Made by a program: the position numbers and the translations under genes. From Parietichytrium sp. I65-24A (taxonomy: Eukaryota; Sar; Bigyra; Thraustochytrida; Thraustochytriidae): DNA of 64,000 bases. The stretch covers positions 185,545-249,544 of the forward strand of contig BLSF01000015.1 of assembly GCA_012862575.1 (NCBI GenBank). Reading direction: 5' to 3'. Shown here one piece after another: positions 12,131 through 22,815 of this stretch. The number at the start of each line of letters is the position of its first letter. Positions within the stretch are counted from its first letter, which is position 1. A model generated the notes under the pieces. That model was not told where the DNA came from. It did not search any database and worked only from the letters and a program-made list of their open reading frames with translations.

Positions 12131-13907
12131 CTATCCGCGCTTGGCCTCATTGCGACGCCTGTCTCCGGATCCGTACCAATCATCAAAATCATCATCGTCC
12201 TCGTCATCTTCGTCGTCGTATCTGTCACGGTCATCGTCGTCATCGTCTCCTCTGCGGCGGTTTCTTTCGCCCAACTCGATATCCTTATCTGCCTCCTGCG
12301 CCTTTCCAGTCGGAGATATGGCCGGATTGGCTGGAGCAATTTTGTTTTCAGCAGTGGGCGCTGTGGTGGGCTGGTTTCCGTGAGTCTTTCCCCAGCCAAT
12401 GTCATTAAAGTAAAACAGGGCATAGCAAAACACGTAGATGGTGATGAACGGCGAGGTCATTTTGGACACGAGAGACCCGAGCCACAAGAAGGCTCCGTAC
12501 TTGGCCCGAGGGATGATAGTATAAAGGAAGTACAGATATGGAATCACTAACACAATTCCAAGCATAATGACCTGCTTGAGCTCAATCGCTCCAAAGTTGG
12601 CAAAGAACTCTGCGTAAACAAGCACATCTCTGAGGTTAGAAAACGAGTACTGCAATGAGGTATCGACACAGGCAGGTATGGTACGGAAACTTACGAATGG
12701 TATTTACGAAACGGGTGATAGACGTGTGAATGCGAAACAACTCAATGCAAGCATGGAGCCGGGTGTACCACATGATGTTTGTTCCAAAAATGAGCCACCA
12801 GTTGCCCGTGATGGCGTTCGAGGTCCATCTCTTACGCTGGGAGCGAAAGTGGTTGAAGCTCTGGGGAGGCATGGTATAAGCAATCGAGCCTTGGTCCAAC
12901 ACCAAGTAGGTGTCCTTGGAGTGCTGCATGATACAGTTCGTGTACCGACGATCCGTACCTTGGAGGCGATTCTTGTACTGAAAGATGAACTTTGAGCTCG
13001 GTAGTTTGTTGTACCTGTCACAAGCGGCAATAACAGCAGGATCCTTGCAGTTCAACATCGCAATGCATCCCGGAATGCAAGTCGTTTTGCCCCACATCGA
13101 CTCGGTAGCTTTTCTGATCACCTGGCCGTAGTAGTACTGGAATCCTTGGAACAAGTTCCAGTACCCGCTCGACTGAAAGTCGGAGAACGGTACCAAGACC
13201 ATGCCCGACACGGCAGCAATTTTGGGATTGTCCAACAGGATGTTTGTCATGCGCTTGAAAGTGTGCGGGCTGATGATGGAATCCGCATCAGTGTGGAACA
13301 TGTACTGCACTTCGTCCATCTCGAACAACTTGAGGATGGCGTCCCGTACCCAAGAGAGGTGGGTTTCTGGCTTGATGAGCAAGTCATCCAGCAGAATGAG
13401 CGAGTCTTTCTTACCTGCATTATCCCTCTTTTTGGCCACAAGAACCGGAATATTAGAGTACCAGCCCATCAGTATAGTGCATGCGTTCGAGGTGCGCTTG
13501 TAGGTGGTGTATTCAAACGTTACCACTTCGTTCAAGTCTTCGAGGATCTCGTGATAGTCCAGAAATCCATCGCTGACGATGATCATACCAATGTTGAGAG
13601 CATCGTCGATTTGAGCCCCGATGGAGCGAAGAGTATCCTCCACTTCCTCGGGGTCCTCCTTGTACGCTGGGATGACCGCAATCACGTTGCGCTTTGTATC
13701 AGCATGCTTGCCTCCACGAGGGTCCACCCTTACAAACCTCGGGAGGAAAATGCGCATTACCACAAAGAGGGTATCTCTAAACTTGGGCAACCCCACGACG
13801 ATCAAGTTCATCAGCCCCACCGGAAACAGCGCTCCAACGATAATGAAGGTCAAGTTCACTATCGCGATCACCGCAATGTACAGCTTGTGCTGATTGAAGC
13901 ACCCCAT
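12131..13907 (-). CDS. Chitin-synthase-like family 2 glycosyltransferase (two exons)
   Basis: Processive membrane GT2 enzyme, predicted to make a beta-linked polysaccharide such as chitin from a UDP-sugar at the plasma membrane. Exons: 13907-12708 and 12649-12131, with a 58-base intron (GTAAAT...TTGCAG) joined in phase 0; total 572 residues. A stronger-looking GTAAGT a few bases on would break the frame. Features in order: two N-terminal membrane segments (about 9-39), VIPAYKED (nucleotide binding), TDADS with the DxD at 207-209, an acceptor/base block GTDRRYTN (about 318) and QRKRW (357-361), the product-binding motif. Exon 2 supplies three further membrane segments and FNDIGWGKT, matching the FGWG-type block at the end of the chitin synthase membrane domain. 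Most chitin synthases have EDR where this has TDR. The tail is strongly acidic (Asp-rich) and ends basic. The family is firm; the product is inferred. Confidence 0.82.
12650..12707 (-). other. 58-base intron in the GT2 gene
   Basis: Reading the minus strand, exon 1 ends ...ITRF and the intron runs from GTAAAT to TTGCAG. Exon 2 continues YSFSNL in the same phase. Without splicing the frame closes within the intron region. Confidence 0.7.
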
Positions 13908-14150
13908 CTTCGCGGGATATCAGATGCCACGACTCGCCCGCCCGCGAAAACCAGAGCCCTTTCTTACGCACAGCACACAAACCTCTTTAACGCGCTTCGA
14001 CTCTCCGGGACCCCCGGCTTTCGCATCCAACGCACGCAATGGGAAAATGCGATGCACCGCGTTCTCTCCTCTCCTGTCTTGTCCTACCAAATGAGGCAGC
14101 GTCGATCACCGAGACACCCAACGCCGACCAAAAGAAAGCCAGCCAATTCG

Positions 14151-14199
14151 ATGATCGATATTCGATATTCGATGATCGATGATCGATGATCGATTCGCT
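14151..14199. repeat. ATCGAT / ATATTCGATGATCGATG cluster
   Basis: Repeated overlapping palindromes ATCGAT and GATCGATGATCG, about 250 bases upstream of the GT2 start codon. Similar in kind to the GATC cluster before the EF-hand gene. Confidence 0.8.
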
Positions 14200-14339
14200 C
14201 TCCAAAAGCTCCACTCCACTGCTCCTTTGTTCCTCTATCTCTCTGGTCTTGTACTCTTCTGTCGCTGCGAGACCAAGTCGGCGTCTTTCTTGCGCGCCCT
14301 TCTCCCGTCTCTCTTGTGTCTTGTCACTTGTGTCTTGTC

Positions 14340-14760
14340 ACTTTTCTTTTCTCTCGCCTCTCTTCTCCCACGCGCCGATCTCGCTATCTCTCTATCTCTC
14401 TATCTCTCTATCTCTGCGCCTCTGGCTCTGTGCTCGCTCGTACACTTTTCTTTCTTTCTCTCTCTATCTGTCTATCTCTTTTCCCTTTCTCTCTCTATCT
14501 ATCTATCTATCTCTCTTCCTCTTCTTCTGACTGTTTGTTTGTTTGTTTGTTTTGAATGTTTGTTTGTTTTGGTTTGTTTGTTTTGTTTTGTTTTGTTTTG
14601 GTTTGGTTTGGTTTGGTTTGTTTGTTTGTTTGTTTTGGTTTGTTTGTTTGTTTTGGCTGTGCTGTTTGGTTCACGTTTCTCTCCACGGTCCTGCCTTCTC
14701 CCGGCCCCTTCCTCCTCCTTCTACTTCTCCTTCTCCTCCTCCTTCTCCTCCTGCTGTCTC
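14340..14760. repeat. Compound microsatellite: TATCTC, then GTTT/GTTTT, then CTCCTT tracts
   Basis: A run of TATCTCTC units at about 14382-14420 and again near 14500 is followed by about 130 bases of GTTT, GTTTTG and GGTTT units (14529-14660). Next come CTTCTCCTC units to about 14760. The GTTT block is strikingly free of A. Confidence 0.9.
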
Positions 14761-16523
14761 CCCTACTCGCACCTCGCCTTGGACTAAAGACTGGCTGAGG
14801 AGGTTTCCCCGTTAGGGAGGGTTTGCCCGGCCGCTGGGGTTTGTAGTGGAGTGTTATGCGGAGCCACGCGACGAGATGCCTCACGGGAGATTGAGCTCTG
14901 GGTGAGGGAGTAGGAGCGCAGATAGGGGTTTGGGTGAGACTGGTGCACACACGCTCTCGATGGAGTAGGGTCAGGTGCTATGGAATTGAGTAGCGGAGAC
15001 ATTTCCACGGCGCACGTTACGTCCTGGCTAACGGAGGGGTAGTAGTGCATGGAGTGGTGCATAAGCAGAGAGCGAGTGAAGAGTGCTCGAGTTAAGTTAC
15101 TTGAGTTTATTGGATTTGATTTTGTGAACGAACTGAATCTCGCGAATGATGTTTGATTATTTAAAAGATTGTGAATTACGCTTTGACCAAGATGATATGT
15201 ATATATTATTCCTTCAGTCACTCTCGAGAACCTCTCAACAGCCTTCTCCAGGGCTGCCAGTAAGTTGACCTCTGGTCCTTGCATGAATAACTCAAACTAA
15301 TTAGACTTAGTTGTTCGTAGTACACCTCCTTTCACTAATGTGCGATGCACTACTATTAGCACTGGTAGTACCTCCGACTATTGCCGAATACAAGCACAGT
15401 ACGACGCCACAGCACGGTTACCTAAGAGTCGCATAGCGCTTGCTAGCTGCAGTGGCAGCCGGCGGGAGCCGGGAAGGAAGCAGGAGTAGCGAAAGCGCTA
15501 AACGAACCCCAGATCCAGGGATGGAGAGATTGGAGGAGAGAGCTCGGCTGGTCCCACACTCGCCTAAGCGTTTCTCGTAGTGTGCTATTATCTACTATAC
15601 ACGCTAACTCCAGATAGTGTAGCTTTAGCCTAGAGAAAGTAGTATCGTCTGGTGCAAACGAGATTGTTCGAGTTGAATGAGCCAGCCGGAAAGAGTGAGA
15701 GATGAGAGATACGAGAGACGGGAAAGAATGGAAGAATTTTAAAGTCGCTGTGTGTGGGGTTTTGCATTCGGAGTAAAAGAATTTTGACTTTTTGATCTGA
15801 TGAACGGAATGTGCGATCCCAATCCCTCCGAACGATGAGTGGTGAGTGAATGAGAGAGTCAGTGAGTGCAACTTGAACACGAGCGATGGAGCGTGGTGAG
15901 CGTGGTGGGAGGGGGGCATTAGAGATGATGGTAGCGGGGCGGTAACAGGTCCAGTGGGCGAGTGAAGAAGAGGTGAACGAGGATCGCAAAACATTCGAGG
16001 TGAAGAAGCTTGACTGAAAAGTAAAGCAAGCCAAACAAAACTAGCTGCAAACTAAATTAAAACAAAACCAAGCAGAACAGGACTAATTGCGATTTGATTG
16101 AACGCATCCAATTAACAATAAATAGTTAACTGTTATGTTTTGTAGACTAAAGAAACCAATGAAAAAGCAGAGGTCTCGATGATGGATGAATGAATGCAAG
16201 TCGTTCGATGATGAATGAATAAATGCAAGACATTCGACGCGAGGTTAGACTAAGTGGCGAGCGAACGGGAGAAAGACGGGTCTCAAGTGCGGAGCTTCAG
16301 AGCTCCACAGCCGCAGACACCCCAGACGCTTGGAGCGTCGGGCGAGGCGAACTTGTGTCCACATCTTCCCAAAGTTTAAAGCTTAGAGCGAGCTTACAGC
16401 CGCACGCAAAAGCTTGCACTGGTCTATGGCTCGGATAGCTCGCTCGTTCAACATGCGACCTTATAGAATGCAATGCAAAGCACGTGCGCTTTGAATGACT
16501 TGAGGTGGCGCCCCAGCCACGTT

Positions 16524-16560
16524 CTCAGCGGCACCAGCAGCACCAGCAGCACCAGCGAGG
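16524..16560. repeat. CACCAGCAG tandem repeat
   Basis: Consecutive CAGCACCAG units (about four), in non-coding context as far as I can tell. Confidence 0.7.
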
Positions 16561-19471
16561 GTGAGAAATTTCAAGCATCGCTAGCGTCGGTGTACGGCGA
16601 GAGTGAAGCACCTTGGTCCCGTTTCAACTGGCATCTCGTGCTCGTAATCGGCACGAAAAAAGGAAATAGACTTGAGCTTTCCGTCCGAAGTCTACGAGAT
16701 TCATGGACAGGCAGTGGGACGTGCACAATGTACATTCGCACAGACTCCAAAGTTTTGGCATTTGGGCGACACTGCCATATAGCCGCGTCAGAAGCACGAC
16801 GAAAATTTGCTTGCGCGCTCAGCTGGCACACTCAGCACTCAGTACAATACCCACAGTGTCACTCACAGTCAATCAAAAAGGTGTCAGCTGCCAGCTGCCA
16901 CTGCTTCCAACTCAGAGTGCACAGAGTGCACAGCTTTCCGCGCCCCACGCCTGAGGAATCCATTTCCTGCTGGTCTTCATTTTCTCGCTCCGTGTTCATT
17001 GAATTAATTCAATTAACGGGACCCTCTTTCGACTTTCGAGCAGGCCCTTTCTCAACAGTCAGTCGAATGAAGGAAATGATGCTCTTGCACAAAATTTTTA
17101 ACCTCGCACATTTCTATTTCTAAAAATGTACACAAACACGACACATTTTGCACACCTTCACCGTATCCGTGACTTAATGTCTATTAGACGATTGTTTTTA
17201 CGTAGTAGTTGATAGACGGAAGGACTATTTAGTTTTTACTGTTGCGTTGCAATGCAGTTCAGAGCGCTCCTCAACCTGAATTTTGTTAATTATGATTGAC
17301 CTGGCTGGGTTCCGCCCAGTGGCAGCGAATATGGAGCTCCATTCGAGCATGCTTCTATCGTAACGCTGGACGATGATCTTTCCAAAATGACGTAGACAGG
17401 TGGGAACTGCAGACTCTGCAGATGGGCCGATCTCTCCCCGCCGGGAACCTGATGGGTGTACTACACGCCCAATGCTTGGATCACCGCGGTTTTATCGCGA
17501 TTCACATCCCCCGGTACATTGGGGCTTGTTCGAGAAGTCCGTGAATCTTGGTTCCTCGGTGTCTCACGGGCCGAAGATCACAAGGAGGTTTCTGGCAGCA
17601 ACAAGACATCGTTGAACTCGTCGAGAAGAGTGCTACTTAGGTCCCGTCCCGTCTAAAATTTCGCATAGGGTCGCTAAGGAACGAGCCACGAGAAGCCGTG
17701 GTTTGGTGGTAAAATGCTTAAAAATGCCCAGTCAATGGCCTTGTTCCAACCGCAGGTGACCTCATTGAAGAGATTGTCGACGCATTTTGGCTCATGAATT
17801 CGCGGCGTAGCTTTCAGTCTGGTGAACTGCGTTTGTGATAGTGGTCTAAGAGCGGTCTGCAATTCCTGTGTCGCAGTTGTTCAAGCCTGCACGTTGCCTC
17901 GAAAGTCCGTGTTCTTGAGATGCAAGGTGCTCATTTCGTTCTCCATTCGGTGGATGTCACCGTCCTGCCTTGTTGCGTTTAAACTCGTGGTTAAATGTCT
18001 TCTTGATGAACTGTAGAACTCCAAATCTTTGAGTTCCAATCACGTGAAGCTCTTCCACCAATACCTGATTGTGACCAAGTGCGAAGGGTCGCTGGCTTCC
18101 ACAATCCTACTATTGATGAAGCGGTAGTCTGGGTTCCAGTCAATGTGGGCACACGCCGTGCTCTTTTCGGGCCGCAAAGTTCAACTTTTCTCTTGAAGTC
18201 TGCAGTGTTTTTGCATCTCATTGGCTCTCGAGTAGCGCTATGCAGGACTATCATAAGGAGGTTCTACCTCTTTCTATAGAACTGAATGGTAAAGCACTAC
18301 CTTACAGTTTAGACTTGCTGGAATTAGAATTTTCATTTACATTTAACGCGGGTAAATTGTTTCAGAATAGGAAAATTGGAGCGACGATCGTTCCCTGCCA
18401 AGACAATTTTTGGTGAGAAAACGGGTCACGAAGATAAAATGCCACTAGGATCCAGCAAAGAGTTTTGAAGAAGCGCACCGCGAGAAAGATACCAGGGAGA
18501 AAAGGCCGCGAACCTGCGTTGAAGACTTTCTATACACTCTACTTCTAAGAACCGCTTGCGGCCTATTTTCTAAGAGGTGGCATCGGAACAGTAGGCGTCA
18601 TCATGAGACGCTTCACCTCACCACAACAGAATGGCTTCTTTGCATGTGGTTTGCAGTCCGAAGCACAAATTTCTTTGCGCTTTCTTGCCATCCCGAGAAA
18701 AGCTTCTCGAATGAATGGATGGATAGTCCGGGACGTTTGAAGGATTTCATTTTCTTTATGGATGATTTTTTTACTGCTTTCAAGTACAACGCATTTCCCC
18801 CACTTCCCCGGTTCAACTGTCATGTCCGCATACCCAAACTCCAAATTCCTGTCTGCCTCACTCACAAGATTAGAGCTCGCAACACCAACGGCTACTAACT
18901 TCGCTTTCGCTCGCATCAAGCCCCGAGGTGGCATCTTCCCCATCTTGTGCAGCAAGGTGAGCTCTCACTTGTCCAATCAATGCTCATGATCGGTCTCCAT
19001 CTTCGCAGAAGAACTCTATTCTTCTTCTTTTCCATTCTCCACTAAAACTCCCAACAAAAAGTATCGTTTTTTTCAGAAGCAATCATCTAGACTGATCTCC
19101 ATCGCTCTTGATCATCCTATGTTTCAACGTCGGCAACCCATTCAGACGAGTAGATAGATATTCGCGCCTTTATGTGACTGCCAAGTACTTACTGCCATAC
19201 TCCATAGCATGGCCAGGGTCCAAAGGGGTCACTAGGACCCTCTCTGGGACCAATAAGAATGAGTCTAACGATTCCTATGGAATTGCGAGTTCTAGGACGC
19301 TAATTCGCTAAATACTTAGACGCCGTCACAAGTGAGCAGCCTTTTTTTTGTTTCAAAAAAAAAAGAGAAGGACAACTCCACCGCGGGCGACGATAAGTGA
19401 GAGAAAGCATCGTCTTCCATTTTCCGGGAGGCAGGAGGCAAAAGCAGTGCACGGCAGAGGGAATCTCGCGA

Positions 19472-20500
19472 ATGGTTCGATCCAACGCTCGCCGCTCAGG
19501 GCCCAAGTCGTCCAAACAGAGTCGAGCTGAGGCGGCAGATGGCGCTGACCCCGCTGGAAAAGCTTCTGAAAGCGAAGCTCGAGCCACGAGGAAGAAGAAT
19601 CCGGCTGCTAGGCCCTCTGCGGACGAAGAGGTTGCCGTGCGTGCAATCGTAGAGTTGGTGGCAAGCGCCGGTTCCGATGGGGGAAGCGGAGACACGAGCA
19701 GCGACCGAGAGCAGACTTCCAAGGGAACGAAGAGGAAGAGGAAAGGAAGCCGGGCGGTGGAAGAGAACGTTCGTGTAGAAAGCACCGAGTCGGAAGACGA
19801 TGACGCGGATGCCTCGCAGGAGGCGGAGGAAGTTGAGAATAAAGACCAGGCGGAGGTGTTCAAATTCATGAACGAGGTTGAACGGCATGAAGCTGAAGAG
19901 CAAATGTTTCAGTTGAGCCTGCTAGGGCAGCAACTGCACGGTGCGGTGATTGGTCTCGTCGCAGAGCTTCTTAAAAAACGTGGATATACAGTGTCGCGAC
20001 CGGAGCCAAACCTTAATAGCATGGCACACCTCTTAGTTGCAAAAAAAGGCGAAGATCTAGACCGTAGTCGCCGCGTCTTTGTTCAGTACGTCAATATCTG
20101 TGAGACGATCGAGTCACCGCACCCATTTCCGCTCCGGTTTCGGCCTGCACGCCAACGGAACGCGAGAAAAAGGTACCACTTTGTAAACAATCAGAAAACA
20201 GACATTGACGCGGTCATCATCGCATGTATAAGTTGCAGTGGAGTTCAAGCGGTCGCAAGAGGAAAAGTGAATTTGCGCATGGTGCGGGCTTTCTATTGGT
20301 TGAATCGAAATGACTTGCTCAAGTTTAAGGCTCTGACGTCAGAAGAAGAATCTGGCGCATCTTTTTTGCTTTTGGACATCCCTCGCCCGTCAAGCTTTAA
20401 ACGAGTGGGGTCAATGCTCTCTGAACATTACGTGGAGGTCAAATATCAAGACCGCGATGAGGAGCAGATCTGCAACTGCCTGAAACCGTCAAGAGGGTGA
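19472..20500 (+). CDS. Basic, low-complexity N-terminus protein with a conserved-looking C-terminal domain, function unknown
   Basis: 342 residues from the first ATG. I do not recognise the family. Residues 1-135 are Ala/Ser/Glu/Lys-rich and disordered, with clusters of Arg and Lys (RKKN, KRKRKGSR at about 97-105) that could act as nuclear localisation signals, and an acidic run (STESEDDDADASQEAEEVENKD). Residues 140-342 look globular: a helical start (FKFMNEVERHEAEEQMFQL), then KKRGYTVSRPE and alternating strands (LLVAKKGED, VFVQYVN, DAVIIACISCSG, FLLLDIPRP). That order loosely recalls a restriction-endonuclease-like or small alpha/beta fold, but no catalytic triad can be named. Single exon, convergent with the TTL-like gene. 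Confidence 0.7.
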   Translation: MVRSNARRSGPKSSKQSRAEAADGADPAGKASESEARATRKKNPAARPSADEEVAVRAIVELVASAGSDGGSGDTSSDREQTSKGTKRKRKGSRAVEENVRVESTESEDDDADASQEAEEVENKDQAEVFKFMNEVERHEAEEQMFQLSLLGQQLHGAVIGLVAELLKKRGYTVSRPEPNLNSMAHLLVAKKGEDLDRSRRVFVQYVNICETIESPHPFPLRFRPARQRNARKRYHFVNNQKTDIDAVIIACISCSGVQAVARGKVNLRMVRAFYWLNRNDLLKFKALTSEEESGASFLLLDIPRPSSFKRVGSMLSEHYVEVKYQDRDEEQICNCLKPSRG

Positions 20501-21000
20501 ACTGGAGCATCCAAAAATCTTCAGTACGAGTGAAATGAATCACCTTCAACTTCTTTGTCTTTATTGCTGCTATTTGAAGCGATCCGCACGTTGTGGAGAA
20601 GGAACAAGTCATGCATGTGCTAGAAACGGAAACTATCTCTATCCTGTTAAAAACTGTAAAAAAGCACTTTTCGATCCTTTTGAGCTCAAGACCAACCAAG
20701 TCTGATTTTTTACACTCCCCTTTTCCTGCCTCGCAGTACGTTTCGGGGTTTTAAGAGAGCCTTACGGGCCAGTGCCACGAGTGCAATGCGTCCGATATTC
20801 GGACGGCTCAGGGCGAGGTGAGAACATCAAGGCGCATTTTCATCGGAAGTGGGAAAAAAATCAGCAACCTTTTTTGTCTGGTTTATCTCGATTCAAAGGT
20901 AGGGAAAGATAAACTCGCTTTCACAGAGCAGGACTGTCAGGGACTGGCCACAGCGAGGGCGCATTGCAAACTAAGTGCGAGAGATGTAGCCGAATGATAG
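20501..21000. other. Convergent 3' intergenic region, no gene seen
   Basis: 500 bases between two converging genes, presumably both 3' UTRs. There is no open frame of note and no recognisable RNA. Confidence 0.6.
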
Positions 21001-22815
21001 TTATTTATACACATACCCATTTGCCTGATCGAACGCAAGGACGAGACTGTTTTGCTCGAAGCCTTCCATAGAGCCGTGAGCGACCAGGTGTTCTGACAAA
21101 CTAAATACGTCGCTGGTGAGCGAAGACATAGTGCTTTGGCTGGTCGCCTCGATCGCGCACTCGGACGAAAACGCAATTAGGTGAACAGATAGATCGACTC
21201 CCACACTAAAGTCCATGCACACATGCTCTACCAGCCCGATCCGGTCAGACCTTGAAGTCGTATCCTGAGAAAGTTTGCTTGCCAGGGTCCCGGCTGCAGA
21301 TCTGATACTAGACACAATCTTTTTCTTGACGTCTTCGTCGCTAACTCCAAGGAATGAAGATGCGTCCGCAAGCGACACGATTTCAACCTTGCTGACGTCG
21401 CCCTCCGCGTTCACTGTAAAAGCGGGGAATCTCATCGACGCAGTTTGGTCGGCGCTTTCCTTTGTTCCCGACGCAAAAGGCGTGAACGGCTCCCGAGAAA
21501 CGAACACGTCGCCATCCGCAACGTAGGCAAGCATGGGAGAACCACTGATAATGACGAGCCATGAGCGGATATTGAAAGCCCGAGTTTGCTCCCAGAGCGC
21601 CACTTCATTGGAGATAGGTGCGGCAACGAGCTCCAAGGCTGGGTCAATGTACTTGGCGTTGCTCAAGATGGCATTGATGTTCTTGACTAATTGTGGCTTT
21701 CCTGCGCCACCTTTCTGCATCACGACGAATCCCGGGGCATTGATTCCGCTGATAGCATCCCTATCGGCGGCCACAAACAGCTTGAAGAACTTGTAGACAT
21801 TCTTCACAATGTTCTCCGCATCATCTGAAACTACCCGGCGGGTTTGCAAGTTATTATATGCAGAGCAGAGAACCAGATGAGGCAATGACCCGTCGTCCTT
21901 GGCGAGAAGAGACTTGATGGAAGGACACTTGCGCCCGTACGAGAGCAGCCACGTCGGGAGCTTTGGCCCGTCCGCACTGGATTTGTGTCGTCCGTAGCCG
22001 GCATTCAGGAGGGCGGTCTCGACTGCTAATGTCGAGCCAGACTTTTGCGGTTTGCTCTTATCTGGGTTGGCGAGCGATGCGAAAGTCTTGGAGTTCGAAG
22101 CAGAGGCAGCGGCGTTCTTGCCGCCGATTCCTGTGAGCGATGACAAGAGGGAAGTGAAGAACCCAGACTTTGGCTGTTCCGATGTGGTCGGGGGCAAGGC
22201 CAATTTGGCCGCCAGCTCGTTGTCGGCGAAAACGCTCCTGTATATGTAATCTCTCGGCATCATGCTGCCCTCCATATTTGACACAGCATCGAAGCGCTCT
22301 TCCACGTAAATCTGTCTCTTCCTGAGCTTCTCGCGGCCGGGTTTTTCGTCATTCATCAAGTTGCTCACCTCCTCCGAGAGCTGAAGGTTCTCTTCATGCT
22401 TGCGCAGGTACGAGTAGATGCTCTTCTCCAACGCATCGCTGAGCTCCTTGGCCTCCTCTGCGCTGCTGCGCAGTTTAATCTTGCCGGCCTGCGCCTGCAC
22501 GAACGGGTTCACCCACGGCGCCACCTTATCTCCCTGGTAGTCCTGGCTCCCGCTTTCCAATCGCTCTTTCGCCTGTGCCTTGAGCCGCTCTTGCTCCACG
22601 CGCTGCAGTTCCAAATTCTTGGCTCGAATCTCTTCGTACGCGTGGATCAGCCCTGTGCCGTCGTCCACGTTCACGTCCAACAGGTGCAGCACAAAGATGA
22701 AAAAGTACATGGTCATCACGAAGATCAGCGCTCCACGGTACGTCGGGCTCTGCAGCTTGCTCCCCACCGACGCACCCGCTCCCGCCGAGCTCGTGGCCTT
22801 CGACTTGGACCCCAT
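21001..22815 (-). CDS. Membrane-anchored tubulin-tyrosine-ligase-like (ATP-grasp) protein
   Basis: 604 residues from the first ATG (MGSKSKAT...). One hydrophobic span (about 28-48, YRGALIFVMTMYFFIFVLHL) near the N-terminus suggests a type II membrane protein, followed by a coiled-coil-like, charged stalk (55-180) and a Ser/Ala-rich linker. The C-terminal half matches the TTL pattern in order: GFVVMQKGGAGKPQLV (about 363, the ATP-grasp strand), FNIRSWLVIISGSPMLAYV followed by DGDVF and REPF (about 414-445, the very characteristic TTL block), and MDFSVGVDLSVHLIAF (about 530, the metal-site strand). TTLs ligate amino acids such as Tyr, Glu or Gly to proteins. Here the usual VKP lysine region reads VMQ and the expected E.N near the end is not obvious, so it may be inactive or use another substrate. 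The family call is mine from motif order and should be tested by profile search. Confidence 0.65.
   Translation of the reverse strand: MGSKSKATSSAGAGASVGSKLQSPTYRGALIFVMTMYFFIFVLHLLDVNVDDGTGLIHAYEEIRAKNLELQRVEQERLKAQAKERLESGSQDYQGDKVAPWVNPFVQAQAGKIKLRSSAEEAKELSDALEKSIYSYLRKHEENLQLSEEVSNLMNDEKPGREKLRKRQIYVEERFDAVSNMEGSMMPRDYIYRSVFADNELAAKLALPPTTSEQPKSGFFTSLLSSLTGIGGKNAAASASNSKTFASLANPDKSKPQKSGSTLAVETALLNAGYGRHKSSADGPKLPTWLLSYGRKCPSIKSLLAKDDGSLPHLVLCSAYNNLQTRRVVSDDAENIVKNVYKFFKLFVAADRDAISGINAPGFVVMQKGGAGKPQLVKNINAILSNAKYIDPALELVAAPISNEVALWEQTRAFNIRSWLVIISGSPMLAYVADGDVFVSREPFTPFASGTKESADQTASMRFPAFTVNAEGDVSKVEIVSLADASSFLGVSDEDVKKKIVSSIRSAAGTLASKLSQDTTSRSDRIGLVEHVCMDFSVGVDLSVHLIAFSSECAIEATSQSTMSSLTSDVFSLSEHLVAHGSMEGFEQNSLVLAFDQANGYVYK

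Larger units (their letters stand above)
13908..19471. other. Gene-poor stretch with microsatellites and unrecognised short frames
   Basis: No gene can be supported over about 5.5 kb. The first part is the promoter side of the GT2 gene and carries a GATC/ATCGAT cluster at 14151-14199 and long microsatellites at 14340-14760. From 17400 to 18960 there are several short minus-strand frames (for example 17674-17862, 17991-18254 and 18563-18955) whose coding potential switches frame. They could be relics of a mobile element, but I recognise no reverse transcriptase, integrase or transposase motif. The last 100 bases lead into the gene starting at 19472. Confidence 0.45.

Noticed and set aside
12702-12707. 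GTAAGT a few bases downstream of the chosen GTAAAT donor in the GT2 gene
   Set aside because: Better consensus, but it joins exon 2 out of frame with an early stop; only GTAAAT keeps the membrane domain open.
13146-14189. 347-codon plus-strand frame opposite the GT2 gene
   Set aside because: No domain; lies over the GT2 catalytic exon, which is unambiguous.
14529-14660. Hydrophobic Phe/Val/Leu/Cys-rich plus-strand frames, possible membrane protein
   Set aside because: Translation of a GTTT microsatellite; no start context or conserved sequence.
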